Below, in pieces: positions 7,775 to 15,886 of a DNA stretch of 64,000 bases (position 1 is its first letter; each line of letters begins with the position of its first letter). The stretch spans positions 7,057,001 through 7,121,000 of the forward strand of contig NZ_VAWE01000001.1 of NCBI RefSeq assembly GCF_005795905.1. The letters are read 5' to 3'. This DNA is from Streptomyces marianii. Its GTDB lineage: Bacteria; Actinomycetota; Actinomycetes; Streptomycetales; Streptomycetaceae. The notes below the pieces were generated by a model. It worked only from the letters and a program-made list of their open reading frames with translations. It ran no database searches and was not told where the DNA came from. A program made the translations under genes and the position numbers.

Positions 7775-8989
7775 ATGGCCGACCGGGTCACGGTGATCGG
7801 CTGGGACGGCTCGCCGCTGACCGCGGCCGCCAGGTCCGCCCTGTCCGCGGCCACGCTCGTCGCCGGGGCCGCCCACCACCTGGCGCTTCCCGAAGTACCG
7901 CCGGGCGCCGAACGCATCCGCCTCGGCAGCGTCGACCTCGCCGCCCGCAGGATCGCGGGACACCGGGGCAGCCCCGTCGTCCTCGCCGACGGCGACCCGG
8001 GCTTCTTCGGAGTCGTGCGCACCCTGCGCGCACCGCAGCACGGCCTCGAGGTGGAGGTCGTTCCCGCCGTCTCCTCCGTCGCCGCCGCCTTCGCCCGGGC
8101 GGGGATGCCCTGGGACGACGCCCAGATCGTCGTCGCCCACAGCCGCACGCTGCGCCGCGCGGTCAACGTCTGCCGGGCCCGACCCAAGGTCGCCGTCCTC
8201 ACGTCCCCGGGCGCCGGACCTGCCGAGCTCGCCCTCCTGCTCGACGGCGTCCACCGCACCTTCGTGATCTGCGAGGAGCTCGGCACCGAGCGCGAGCAGG
8301 TCACCGTGCTGACCTCCGACAAGGTCGCCGACCACAGCTGGCGCGATCCCAACGTCGTCATCGTCATCGGCGGCGCCGCCGGCGCCCAGGGCGGCGCCGG
8401 CTGGGTCGCCGGCGGGGAGCCCGGCTCCTCCGCACGGGTACGCGGCTGGGCCCTGCCGGGGGGCGAGAGCCGGCCGGCCGTCGAGGGCGAGTCGCTCCAG
8501 CTGCGCGCCGCCCAACTCGCCCGGCTCGGGCCGCGCCTGGGCGACCTCGTGTGGGACATCGGCTGCGGCAGCGGGGAGCTGGCCGCTGACGCGTCCCGCT
8601 TCGGTGCCGCGGTGATCGCCGTCGACGACGACCCCGCCGCCTGCATCCGGGCGGACGCCGCCGCCCGCCGCCACGGCGTCCTCCTGCAGACCGTCCGCGG
8701 CCGGGCGCCGCACGTCCTGGAACGGCTCCCCGAACCGGACGTCGTACGGATCGGCGGGGGCGGGGTCCCCGTCGTCACCGCCTGCGCCGACCGAAGGCCC
8801 GAGCGCATCGTCACCCACGCCTCCACCCGGGACGAGGCCGAGGCGATCGGCGCGGCGCTCACGGAGGGTGGCTACGCCGTCGAGTGCGCCCTCCTCCAGT
8901 CCGTCGAGCTCGATACCGGCGACTGGTCGGAACGCGACCGGTCGGTCGTCTTCCTGCTCGCCGGTCACCGTCGGGAACCGGCTTCCTGA
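7775..8989 (+). CDS. cobL: Precorrin-6Y C5,15-methyltransferase (decarboxylating)
   Basis: Cobalamin (corrin ring) enzyme of 404 residues made of two fused methyltransferases. The CbiE-like part (about 1-205) opens VTVIGWDGSPLTAAARSALS and methylates C5. The CbiT-like part (about 225-400) carries the SAM motif VWDIGCGSGELAADASRFGA and methylates C15 with decarboxylation. The ATG has GGAG 10 nt upstream. It precedes bluB-cobT and the siroheme/cobA-type gene on the same strand, but each is separated by about 350 bp, so they look like three transcription units. Confidence 0.93.
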   Translation: MADRVTVIGWDGSPLTAAARSALSAATLVAGAAHHLALPEVPPGAERIRLGSVDLAARRIAGHRGSPVVLADGDPGFFGVVRTLRAPQHGLEVEVVPAVSSVAAAFARAGMPWDDAQIVVAHSRTLRRAVNVCRARPKVAVLTSPGAGPAELALLLDGVHRTFVICEELGTEREQVTVLTSDKVADHSWRDPNVVIVIGGAAGAQGGAGWVAGGEPGSSARVRGWALPGGESRPAVEGESLQLRAAQLARLGPRLGDLVWDIGCGSGELAADASRFGAAVIAVDDDPAACIRADAAARRHGVLLQTVRGRAPHVLERLPEPDVVRIGGGGVPVVTACADRRPERIVTHASTRDEAEAIGAALTEGGYAVECALLQSVELDTGDWSERDRSVVFLLAGHRREPAS

Positions 8990-8995
8990 CCACTC

Positions 8996-9017
8996 GGCGG
9001 CCGTTGCCCCGGCCGCC
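8996..9017 (+). terminator. Weak terminator-like hairpin after cobL
   Basis: An 8-bp GC-only stem GGCGGCCG/CGGCCGCC with a 6-nt loop, 6 nt after the cobL stop. Confidence 0.45.
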
Positions 9018-9341
9018 CCTGGACCGGGCGCGGAACTGTGGCGCGGTAGGCTGGCCGATCGTTGTACCGCAGCTGGGCGTTGGTCGATTCGCTCGCCAAT
9101 ATCCGGAAAAGGGGGCGATTTTGACCCCCGTTGTGGTACGGCGCGACCGGGGGAGGCGCAACGTGGCGCAGTCCACACCGCACCGTGGCGAATCCTGCTG
9201 CCGCGGACGCGAACGCCCACGACAATGCTTGTGTCCGCGGGCTTTCGTGCCGCGTCGGGCACACGCTCGTTCTTGTAGTGACGGGCACGGGTGTGTGCCG
9301 CGATCGGGCGTCCCGGGCGAAGGTCTGAAGGAGCACAACCG
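9018..9341 (+). promoter_or_regulatory. Leader/promoter region of bluB-cobT
   Basis: About 320 bp without a supported gene, clearly lower in GC than its surroundings near 9065-9130 (CCAATATCCGG, GGCGATTTTGAC), which is typical of a regulatory region. It ends with a strong GAAGGAG ribosome site at 9327-9333. No cobalamin riboswitch consensus was recognised. Confidence 0.4.
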
Positions 9342-9362
9342 ATGGGCGAGGGGTACGCATGA
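9342..9362 (+). CDS. Six-codon mini-cistron overlapping the bluB-cobT start
   Basis: ATG 9342 sits 8 nt after the best ribosome site in the region (GAAGGAG) and encodes MGEGYA before TGA, which overlaps the ATG of the large gene (ATGA). The large gene has only a weak GAGGGG of its own. This looks like termination-reinitiation coupling. Alternatively the strong site serves ATG 9359 at a long 25-nt distance. Confidence 0.35.
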   Translation: MGEGYA

Positions 9363-12300
9363 CTGACACCGGCCAGGTCCCGGGCCAGGGACTGCCGGAG
9401 AACGCAGGCATGGTGGAGCAGCCGGGCGTCCCCGCTCCCGGCGCGTACACCTACCTCGACCACTCCGGCGGTGCCCCAGAGGCCGTCACCGAGGACGACG
9501 ACCTGCTCCTGATGCCGGGCGCACAGGGAGCGTGGAGCGACCCGGCCGCTGCCCCGCCCACGCCGCCCGAGCCGGCCCCGGCGGCGGCTCACGGCACGGG
9601 GCACGTCCAGCCGGTACCGGCCGCCCAGGCCGCGCCGGGGTACGCCGGAGCCGAGACGGCCGCGGTGCCCGCGCCCGAGCAGCCGCACGCGCACCTGGCG
9701 CAGGAGCAGCAGTACGCGGTTCACGAGGAGCGGCTCCGAGCGGCCGAGCAGCAGGCCACCCCCGCCCAGGGCGTGCCGCAGCAGGCCGCCCGCGCGCAGG
9801 CGGTTGCCGGGCCGTTGACGGCCGGGCAGGGGGTGGCCGGACAGGCGGCGACCGCCGCCGCTCAGGGGCAGCCCGCCGTCCAGGAGCAGCTGCCGGCGCC
9901 GGCACAGCCGACGGCGGCACACGACCAGCAGTCCGGCCACGGCCGGGCCGTTCCGCACGGTCAGCCCGCCCAGGACCCGCAGGCCGCGGCGGAGCAGCCC
10001 TTGTACGAGGCCGGTGCCCACGAGGCCGGTGCCCACGAGGCCGGCGGCCGGGACTCCGGGTCCCTCGATCTCGGCGGTGTGCGGATGCCGCCCCCCGCCG
10101 CGCCCGCGCAGACGCCGCCCCCGGCCCGCCGCCCTCTCCATATGGGCCCGCCGGTTCCCGAGGCGAACAGCGGTGTGGTCCGCTCACTCGCCGACCGCGG
10201 TCCCGCCGCCCATCGGGCCGGCGGCGCCGCCCCCCAGCAGGGAGCCGCGACGGCACCCTCCTCCGTTCCGCCGGCCGGCGGACCGGAGTACCTCGACGTA
10301 CCGCGTGACGAGGCGGACCTGCTGCCCGGTCCGCAGCTGGGCGCGATCCCTCCGCAGGGCGCGTCCCCGTGGGCCGCCCGGCATGCGCAGCCCCAGGCCG
10401 CCGCGGCCGTCCCCGCGGAAGCCGCGCCCGAGGCGGTCGCCCGGGTCTCCGCCGAAGCGGTCCCCCCGCGGAACGTGCCCGCCTCCGCCGCCGAACCGGC
10501 GGCGCCCGGGCCGCATCCGGCGGGAGCGCCCGCCGAGCCGGCCCCGGAGCCCATGGCCACAGGGCAGTTCGCGGCAGCGGAGAGCCCGCTGCCGACGGGG
10601 CACCGACCCGAGACCTCGCCGGTGGCCGTGATCGTGCCGGCCGAGGCGGGGCAGCCGGGGGCCGAGGCTCCCGCGCCCTCCCCCGAGCCTGCCGGCGAGC
10701 CCCCCGTGCCTGCCGGCGCCGCCACGCCTCCCCCCGAGGCCTCCGCGGGCTGGGGCTCGGAGCCGGAGCCCCAGCCCGCGGAGGCGTCCCAGCCCGTCAC
10801 CGCGTCCGGGTCCGTACCGGCGCCCGTGGCCGGGGTGGCCGAGCCCGTCGTCGCTCCTCAACACGACGTCGCCGCAGTCGGACCCGGTGCGGCTCCGGAG
10901 CCGGAAGCCGTCGCCGTCGTGCCCGCGATCCGCGAGGGGGAGGGCGAGGACGGGGCCGCTGCGGCCGACCAGGTGGGGCGGACCGGACGGAGCGCCGAGG
11001 TCCTCGACGCCACGCAGCCGGCCGGAACCCCCGTACCGGCCCCCGAGGACCGCTCCACGGGCGAGCCCGGGGCACTCGACCCCGTGCCCGCCGCCGAGCA
11101 GGCGCCCGGGGCCGAGGCCACCGCGGACACCGAACGGCCCGTCGTGCCGGCGGACGCCGGGAACGCGGCCGCCGAGTCCGTAGCGGCCCCGGCGGAGGAA
11201 ACCGCCCCCGAAGCGGAGCCGCCCGCCGAGCCCCGGCCGGTGGTCGGGCCCGAGACGGCCGCCGAGTCCGCGCCGGGCCGGGAGCCCGAGGCACACCCCG
11301 TCGCCGACGGCCTGCAGGGCGCCGGGGAGGACGTCGAGGCGGAGGCCGAGGAGACCCACGGCACGGCGGCGCCCGGATACGCCGACGCCGAACGCGAAGC
11401 CGTGCTCCGCGTGATGCGTGAGCGCCGGGACATCCGCAACGGCTTCCGCAGCGACCCCGTCCCGCACGACGTCCTGCTCCGGGTCCTCGAGGCCGCGCAC
11501 ACCGCGCCCTCCGTGGGCCACTCCCAGCCCTGGGACTTCGTCGTCATCCGCTCCGCCGAGACCCGGCGCTCGATGCACGAACTCGCCCAGCGCCAGCGCG
11601 AGGCGTACGCCAAGTCGCTTCCCAAGGGCCGGGCCAAGCAGTTCAAGGAACTGAAGATCGAGGCCATCCTCGACACACCCGTCAACATCGTCGTCACCGC
11701 CGACCCGACGCGCGGCGGCCGCCACACCCTCGGCCGGCACACCCAGCCGCAGATGGCGCCGTACTCCTCCGCCCTGGCCGTCGAGAACCTCTGGCTCGCC
11801 GCCCGCGCCGAAGGACTCGGCGTCGGCTGGGTCAGCTTCTTCGACGAGCGCGAGATGGTCCGCACGCTCGGCCTGCCCGAGCACCTGGAGGTCGTGGCCT
11901 ACCTCTGCGTGGGCTACGTCGACGAGTTCCCCGAGGAGCCCGAACTGATGCAGGCGGGCTGGTCCAAGCGCCGGCCGCTGTCCTGGGTCGTCCACGAGGA
12001 GACCTACGGCCGCCGCGCCCTGCCCGGCGAGGAGCCCCACGACCTGCTCCAGGAGACCGTTTCCAACATCCGCCCGCTGGACGCCAAGGCGCTCGGCGAG
12101 GCGTGGGAGCGGCAGAAGCGGATGACCAAGCCCGCGGGCGCTCTCGGCATGCTCGAGATCATCTCCGCGCAGCTGGCCGGACTGTCCCGGATGTGCCCGC
12201 CCCCGATCCCGGAGCCCGCGGCCGTCGCGATCTTCGCGGGCGACCACGGGGTGCACGCCCAGGGGGTCACGGCCTGGCCGCAGGAGGTGACCGGCCAGAT

Positions 12301-13093
12301 GGTCGCGAACTTCCTCGGCGGGGGAGCGGTCTGCAACGCCTTCGCCAACCAGGTCGGTGCGGAGGTCTGCGTCATCGACGTCGGTGTCGCCTCCGACCTC
12401 CCGGCCACCCCCGGGCTGCTGCCGCGGAAGGTGCGTCCCGGAACGGCCGACTTCACGACCGGCCCCGCGCTCGGCCGCGAGGAGGTCCTCACCGCGATCG
12501 AAGTGGGCATCGAGACCGCCCGCGACCTGGTCTCCGCTGGCAACAAGGCACTGCTCACCGGTGAGATGGGCATCGCCAACACCACGGCGTCGGCCGCGCT
12601 GATCTCCGTCTACACCGGCGTGGACCCGTCGGAGGTCACCGGGCGCGGCACCGGCATCAACGACGAGATGCACGCCAGGAAGGTGGATGTCGTCCGTCGT
12701 GCGCTGGAACTCCACCAGCCGGACGCGGCCGACCCCGTCGGCGTTCTCGCGGCGGTCGGCGGCCTGGAGCACGCGGCCCTGGTCGGCTTCATCCTGGGCG
12801 GTGCGTCGCTGCGTACGCCGGTCGTCCTGGACGGTGTCTCCGCGGGCGCCGCGGCGCTGGTCGCCCGGGCGGTGGCGCCGGAGGCCCTCGCGGCGTGCAT
12901 CGCCGGGCACCGCAGCGCCGAGCCCGGCCATGTCGCCGCCCTGAACAAGCTGGGCCTGCGTCCGCTGGTCGACCTGGACCTCCGCCTCGGCGAGGGTACG
13001 GGCGCACTGCTCGCGCTCCCGCTCGTCCAGAGCGCGGCCCGCGCGATGCACGAGGTGGCGACGTTCGACTCGGCCGGCGTCACGGAGAAGTAG
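9359..13093 (+). CDS. BluB-CobT fusion: dimethylbenzimidazole synthase/phosphoribosyltransferase with long disordered N-terminus
   Basis: A 1244-residue protein. Residues 1 to about 672 are Ala/Pro/Glu-rich, low complexity, with no recognisable fold. Residues about 673-885 are a flavin nitroreductase-like BluB domain (VMRERRDIRNGF, AAHTAPSVGHSQPWDFV), which makes 5,6-dimethylbenzimidazole from reduced FMN. Residues about 893-1244 are CobT (TKPAGALGMLE, IFAGDHGVHAQGVTAWPQEVT, GEMGIANTTASAAL), which makes alpha-ribazole phosphate, the lower-ligand nucleotide of B12. The fusion joins two consecutive steps. Start ATG 9359 follows a mini-cistron. A perfect 20-bp inverted repeat lies inside the linker coding sequence. 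A strong terminator follows. Confidence 0.9.
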   Translation: MTDTGQVPGQGLPENAGMVEQPGVPAPGAYTYLDHSGGAPEAVTEDDDLLLMPGAQGAWSDPAAAPPTPPEPAPAAAHGTGHVQPVPAAQAAPGYAGAETAAVPAPEQPHAHLAQEQQYAVHEERLRAAEQQATPAQGVPQQAARAQAVAGPLTAGQGVAGQAATAAAQGQPAVQEQLPAPAQPTAAHDQQSGHGRAVPHGQPAQDPQAAAEQPLYEAGAHEAGAHEAGGRDSGSLDLGGVRMPPPAAPAQTPPPARRPLHMGPPVPEANSGVVRSLADRGPAAHRAGGAAPQQGAATAPSSVPPAGGPEYLDVPRDEADLLPGPQLGAIPPQGASPWAARHAQPQAAAAVPAEAAPEAVARVSAEAVPPRNVPASAAEPAAPGPHPAGAPAEPAPEPMATGQFAAAESPLPTGHRPETSPVAVIVPAEAGQPGAEAPAPSPEPAGEPPVPAGAATPPPEASAGWGSEPEPQPAEASQPVTASGSVPAPVAGVAEPVVAPQHDVAAVGPGAAPEPEAVAVVPAIREGEGEDGAAAADQVGRTGRSAEVLDATQPAGTPVPAPEDRSTGEPGALDPVPAAEQAPGAEATADTERPVVPADAGNAAAESVAAPAEETAPEAEPPAEPRPVVGPETAAESAPGREPEAHPVADGLQGAGEDVEAEAEETHGTAAPGYADAEREAVLRVMRERRDIRNGFRSDPVPHDVLLRVLEAAHTAPSVGHSQPWDFVVIRSAETRRSMHELAQRQREAYAKSLPKGRAKQFKELKIEAILDTPVNIVVTADPTRGGRHTLGRHTQPQMAPYSSALAVENLWLAARAEGLGVGWVSFFDEREMVRTLGLPEHLEVVAYLCVGYVDEFPEEPELMQAGWSKRRPLSWVVHEETYGRRALPGEEPHDLLQETVSNIRPLDAKALGEAWERQKRMTKPAGALGMLEIISAQLAGLSRMCPPPIPEPAAVAIFAGDHGVHAQGVTAWPQEVTGQMVANFLGGGAVCNAFANQVGAEVCVIDVGVASDLPATPGLLPRKVRPGTADFTTGPALGREEVLTAIEVGIETARDLVSAGNKALLTGEMGIANTTASAALISVYTGVDPSEVTGRGTGINDEMHARKVDVVRRALELHQPDAADPVGVLAAVGGLEHAALVGFILGGASLRTPVVLDGVSAGAAALVARAVAPEALAACIAGHRSAEPGHVAALNKLGLRPLVDLDLRLGEGTGALLALPLVQSAARAMHEVATFDSAGVTEK
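10739..10785 (+). repeat. Perfect 20-bp inverted repeat inside the bluB-cobT linker
   Basis: Arms 10739-10758 and 10766-10785 are exact reverse complements around a 7-nt loop. The hairpin is terminator-strength yet lies within coding sequence for the disordered linker. Confidence 0.7.
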
Positions 13094-13101
13094 CGCGGGG
13101 G

Positions 13102-13140
13102 CAGGGCACGCGCCACCCGTCACGGGTGGCGCGTGCCCTG
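13102..13140 (+). terminator. bluB-cobT terminator
   Basis: A 17-bp perfect stem (13102-13118 with 13124-13140) and 5-nt loop, 8 nt after the stop. Confidence 0.85.
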
Positions 13141-13445
13141 CCGGTGCCGCACCTGTGCGCGTCCACCCCGGTGCCTGTGCTGGTGCCCATGCGCGGGCGT
13201 TCCGCGTTCGTGCCGGCGGTGCGCCCGTACGCCGCGTCGCGGGCCAGCTCGGCGACCGGTGTGCGCGCGTCGCGGTGTGCGGGAACGGGATCGTCCCTGC
13301 CCGGGCCGCGAGCCGTCCCTCCCGGCCCCGGTAATGCCGCGCCTTCCACCCCGTATCGTGTTCGCCAGGACCGTTCCACCCGTTCCCACCAGCCGCTTCA
13401 CCGTCGCAGCGGCCCCGCACCGCCGCACCGAGGAGCCGCACCGCC
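13141..13445 (+). promoter_or_regulatory. Promoter region of the siroheme/cobA-type gene
   Basis: About 305 bp with no supported gene. A candidate -10 (TATCGT, about 13353-13358) lies 88 nt before the start, and GAGGAG (13430-13435) is the ribosome site. Nothing else was recognised. Confidence 0.35.
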
Positions 13446-14714
13446 ATGGCCGAGCCCGCCGAGCAAGCCAAGAGCCCCGCGCACCCGCAGCACGACTCCC
13501 GTGAGGAGTGCCCCGCCTACCCCGTCGGACTCCGTCTCGCGGGACGGCGTGTCGTCGTCCTGGGCGGTGGCCAGGTCGCCCAGCGCCGTCTCCCGGCCCT
13601 CGTCGCCGCCGGCGCCGACATCACCCTGGTCTCGCCGTCCGCGACCCCGTCCGTCGAGGCCATGGCGGAGGCGGGGGAGATCACCTGGGCCCGCCGCCGG
13701 TACCAGGACGGGGACATCGCCGACGCCTGGTACGCGCTCGTCGCCACCAGTGACCCGGTCGCCAACGAGACCGCCTCCGCCGAGGCGGAGCGGACGAAGA
13801 CCTGGTGCGTGCGGTCCGACGACGCCGAAGCGGCCACGGCGTGGACACCCGCCACCGGGCGCAGCGAGGGCGTGACGGTCGCGGTGCTGACGGGGCGGGA
13901 CCCGCGCCGGTCGGCCGCCGTGCGGGACGCCATCGTCGAGGGCCTGCGCGACGGTTCCCTCGCCGCACCGCACAGCCGCGACCGGACGCCGTTCGTCGCC
14001 CTCGTCGGCGGCGGCCCGGGCGATCCCGACCTGATCACCGTGCGCGGCCGCCGGCTGCTCGCCGAGGCCGACGTCGTCATCGCCGACCGTCTCGGCCCGC
14101 GCGACCTGCTCGACGAACTCCCGCCGCACGTCGAGGTGATCGACGCGGCGAAGATCCCGTACGGCCGTTTCATGGCGCAGGAGGCGATCAACAACTCCCT
14201 CGTCGAGCACGCCAAGGCGGGCAGGTCGGTCGTGCGGCTCAAGGGGGGCGACCCGTTCGTCTTCGGCCGCGGCATGGAGGAGGCACAGGCCCTGGCCGAG
14301 GCCGGTATCGCCTGCACGGTCGTGCCGGGCATCTCCAGTTCGATCTCCGTTCCGGGCGCCGCCGGCATCCCGGTCACCCATCGCGGTGTGGCCCACGAGT
14401 TCACGGTGGTCAGCGGCCATGTCGCGCCGGACGACCCCCGTTCGCTCGTCGACTGGGAGTCGCTCGCCAAGCTGACCGGCACGCTGGTGATCCTCATGGG
14501 CGTCGACAAGATCGGTGCCATCGCCGAGGCCCTCGTCTCTTACGGCAAAGCGCCGGACACCCCGCTCGCGCTGGTACAGGAGGGCACCACGGCCGCCCAG
14601 CGACGGGTGGACGCGACGCTCGCGACGGTCGCTGAGACCGTCAGGACGCAGGACGTCCGCCCCCCCGCGGTCATCGTCATCGGCGATGTCGTCGCCGAGG
14701 GCCCCCACAAGTAA
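13446..14714 (+). CDS. cysG: Siroheme synthase CysG-type: uroporphyrinogen-III C-methyltransferase with dehydrogenase/chelatase domain
   Basis: A 422-residue two-module enzyme. The N-terminal Rossmann domain (about 25-175, RRVVVLGGGQVAQRRLPAL) is precorrin-2 dehydrogenase/ferrochelatase-like. The C-terminal SUMT domain (about 180-420, VALVGGGPGDPDLITVRGRR and VRLKGGDPFVFGRG) methylates uroporphyrinogen III at C2 and C7 to precorrin-2, the branch point of siroheme and B12. Its place beside cobL and bluB-cobT supports a role in B12, and the chelatase half supports siroheme for sulfite/nitrite reductases. Start ATG has GAGGAG 10 nt upstream. Confidence 0.92.
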   Translation: MAEPAEQAKSPAHPQHDSREECPAYPVGLRLAGRRVVVLGGGQVAQRRLPALVAAGADITLVSPSATPSVEAMAEAGEITWARRRYQDGDIADAWYALVATSDPVANETASAEAERTKTWCVRSDDAEAATAWTPATGRSEGVTVAVLTGRDPRRSAAVRDAIVEGLRDGSLAAPHSRDRTPFVALVGGGPGDPDLITVRGRRLLAEADVVIADRLGPRDLLDELPPHVEVIDAAKIPYGRFMAQEAINNSLVEHAKAGRSVVRLKGGDPFVFGRGMEEAQALAEAGIACTVVPGISSSISVPGAAGIPVTHRGVAHEFTVVSGHVAPDDPRSLVDWESLAKLTGTLVILMGVDKIGAIAEALVSYGKAPDTPLALVQEGTTAAQRRVDATLATVAETVRTQDVRPPAVIVIGDVVAEGPHK

Positions 14715-14778
14715 CCATCGGTAACGGAACTCGGTCCCGCCCGTTGGCACCTCTCCCCGGACAAGGCAGTATCACCCT

Positions 14779-15597
14779 GTGGCAGATCTCATCACCGTCG
14801 ACGACCCCGAGGACCCTCGCCTGCGTGACTACACGGGCCTGACCGACGTCGAGCTTCGGCGCAAGCGAGAGCCCGCGGAGGGCCTGTTCATCGCCGAGGG
14901 GGAGAAGGTCATCCGCCGCGCCCGGCACGCCGGTTACGAGATGCGGTCGATGCTGCTCTCCGCCAAGTGGGTCGACGTCATGCGTGACGTGATCGACGAG
15001 GTCCCGGCGCCGGTGTACGCGGTCAGCCCGGACCTCGCCGAACGCGTCACCGGCTACCACGTCCACCGGGGCGCCCTCGCGTCCATGCAGCGCAAACCCC
15101 TGCCGACGGCCGGCGAGCTCCTGCGGGGCACCCGCCGGGTCGTGATCATGGAATCGGTCAACGACCACACCAACATCGGCGCGATCTTCCGGAGTGCCGC
15201 CGCCCTCGGCATGGACGCGGTGCTGCTCTCGCCCGACTGCGCCGACCCCCTCTACCGGCGCTCGGTGAAGGTCTCGATGGGCGCGGTGTTCTCCGTTCCG
15301 TACGCCCGCCTCGACTCCTGGCCCAAAGGGCTTGAGACCGTACGGGAGTCGGGCTTCAGGCTGCTCGCGCTCACCCCGGACGAGAAGGCGTCGCCGATCG
15401 ACGAGGCCGCTCCGCACCGGCTGGACCGGGTCGCGCTGATGCTGGGCGCCGAGGGCGACGGACTGTCCACGCAGGCCCTGATGGCGGCCGACGAGTGGGT
15501 GCGCATCCCGATGGCCCACGGCGTGGACTCGCTGAACGTCGGCGCGGCCGCGGCGGTGGCGTTCTACGCGGTGGCCACGGGCCGCCCCGGGAACTGA
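14779..15597 (+). CDS. TrmH/SpoU family RNA 2'-O-methyltransferase
   Basis: SAM-dependent rRNA/tRNA ribose methyltransferase, 272 residues, with an N-terminal substrate-binding part and the C-terminal SPOUT knot. Motif 1 NDHTNIGAIFRSAAALGMDA (about 132-151), motif 2 ALMLGAEGDGLS and motif 3 IPMAHGVDSLNVGAAAAVAF are all intact. The GTG start has only a weak AAGGCAG. It follows the cysG-type gene by 64 bp and may share its transcript. Exact RNA target unknown. Confidence 0.9.
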   Translation: MADLITVDDPEDPRLRDYTGLTDVELRRKREPAEGLFIAEGEKVIRRARHAGYEMRSMLLSAKWVDVMRDVIDEVPAPVYAVSPDLAERVTGYHVHRGALASMQRKPLPTAGELLRGTRRVVIMESVNDHTNIGAIFRSAAALGMDAVLLSPDCADPLYRRSVKVSMGAVFSVPYARLDSWPKGLETVRESGFRLLALTPDEKASPIDEAAPHRLDRVALMLGAEGDGLSTQALMAADEWVRIPMAHGVDSLNVGAAAAVAFYAVATGRPGN

Positions 15598-15674
15598 CCC
15601 GGCCGGATTCCGCGGGGGCCCGCGGCACGGCCGTGTCCGGTGCCGCGACGGGGCGAACGTTGCCTGATGCGGCA

Positions 15675-15886
15675 CTAGGGCGTGTGGCGAAAGTCCCTCC
15701 TGGCCCGCGACGCCTGGCACGCACGCTCGCTGCGTTGTCGGAGTCATCCGAGTACGTCCAGTACGAGGATGATCCTCCGCCTTGCGATCTTCCCCTCGGC
15801 CCGGAGGGCCGGGGGAGGCCCCATGCACCAGACGCCGCAGGCCCCGCCCTACGGGCGGACGGAGCTACTTTCGCAACACGCCCTAG
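15675..15886. mobile_element. MITE-like element with 20-bp terminal inverted repeats
   Basis: The ends CTAGGGCGTGTGGCGAAAGT (15675-15694) and ACTTTCGCAACACGCCCTAG (15867-15886) are inverted repeats matching at 19 of 20 bases. The 212-bp interior has no ORF of its own and contains smaller inverted segments (CCCTCGGCCCGGAGGGCCGGGGG). Both ends are CTAG, which could be a 4-bp target duplication or part of the palindromic end. The right end supplies the stop codon of the neighbouring kinase gene. I believe related roughly 200-bp repeats occur in other Streptomyces, but this was not searched. Confidence 0.75.

Noticed and set aside
9018..9341. Cobalamin riboswitch before bluB-cobT (also considered before cobL and the cysG-type gene)
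   Set aside because: I could not find the conserved B12-box region by eye. A covariance-model search would be decisive: a significant hit would overturn this.
7109..10141. 1010-codon open frame on the minus strand across cobL and the bluB-cobT N-terminus
   Set aside because: Low-complexity Gly/Arg product without family features, antisense to well-supported genes; open because of extreme GC bias.
10184..13471. 1095-codon minus-strand open frame opposite bluB-cobT
   Set aside because: It runs across the BluB and CobT domains antisense, has no domain, and depends on GC-rich codons lacking stops.
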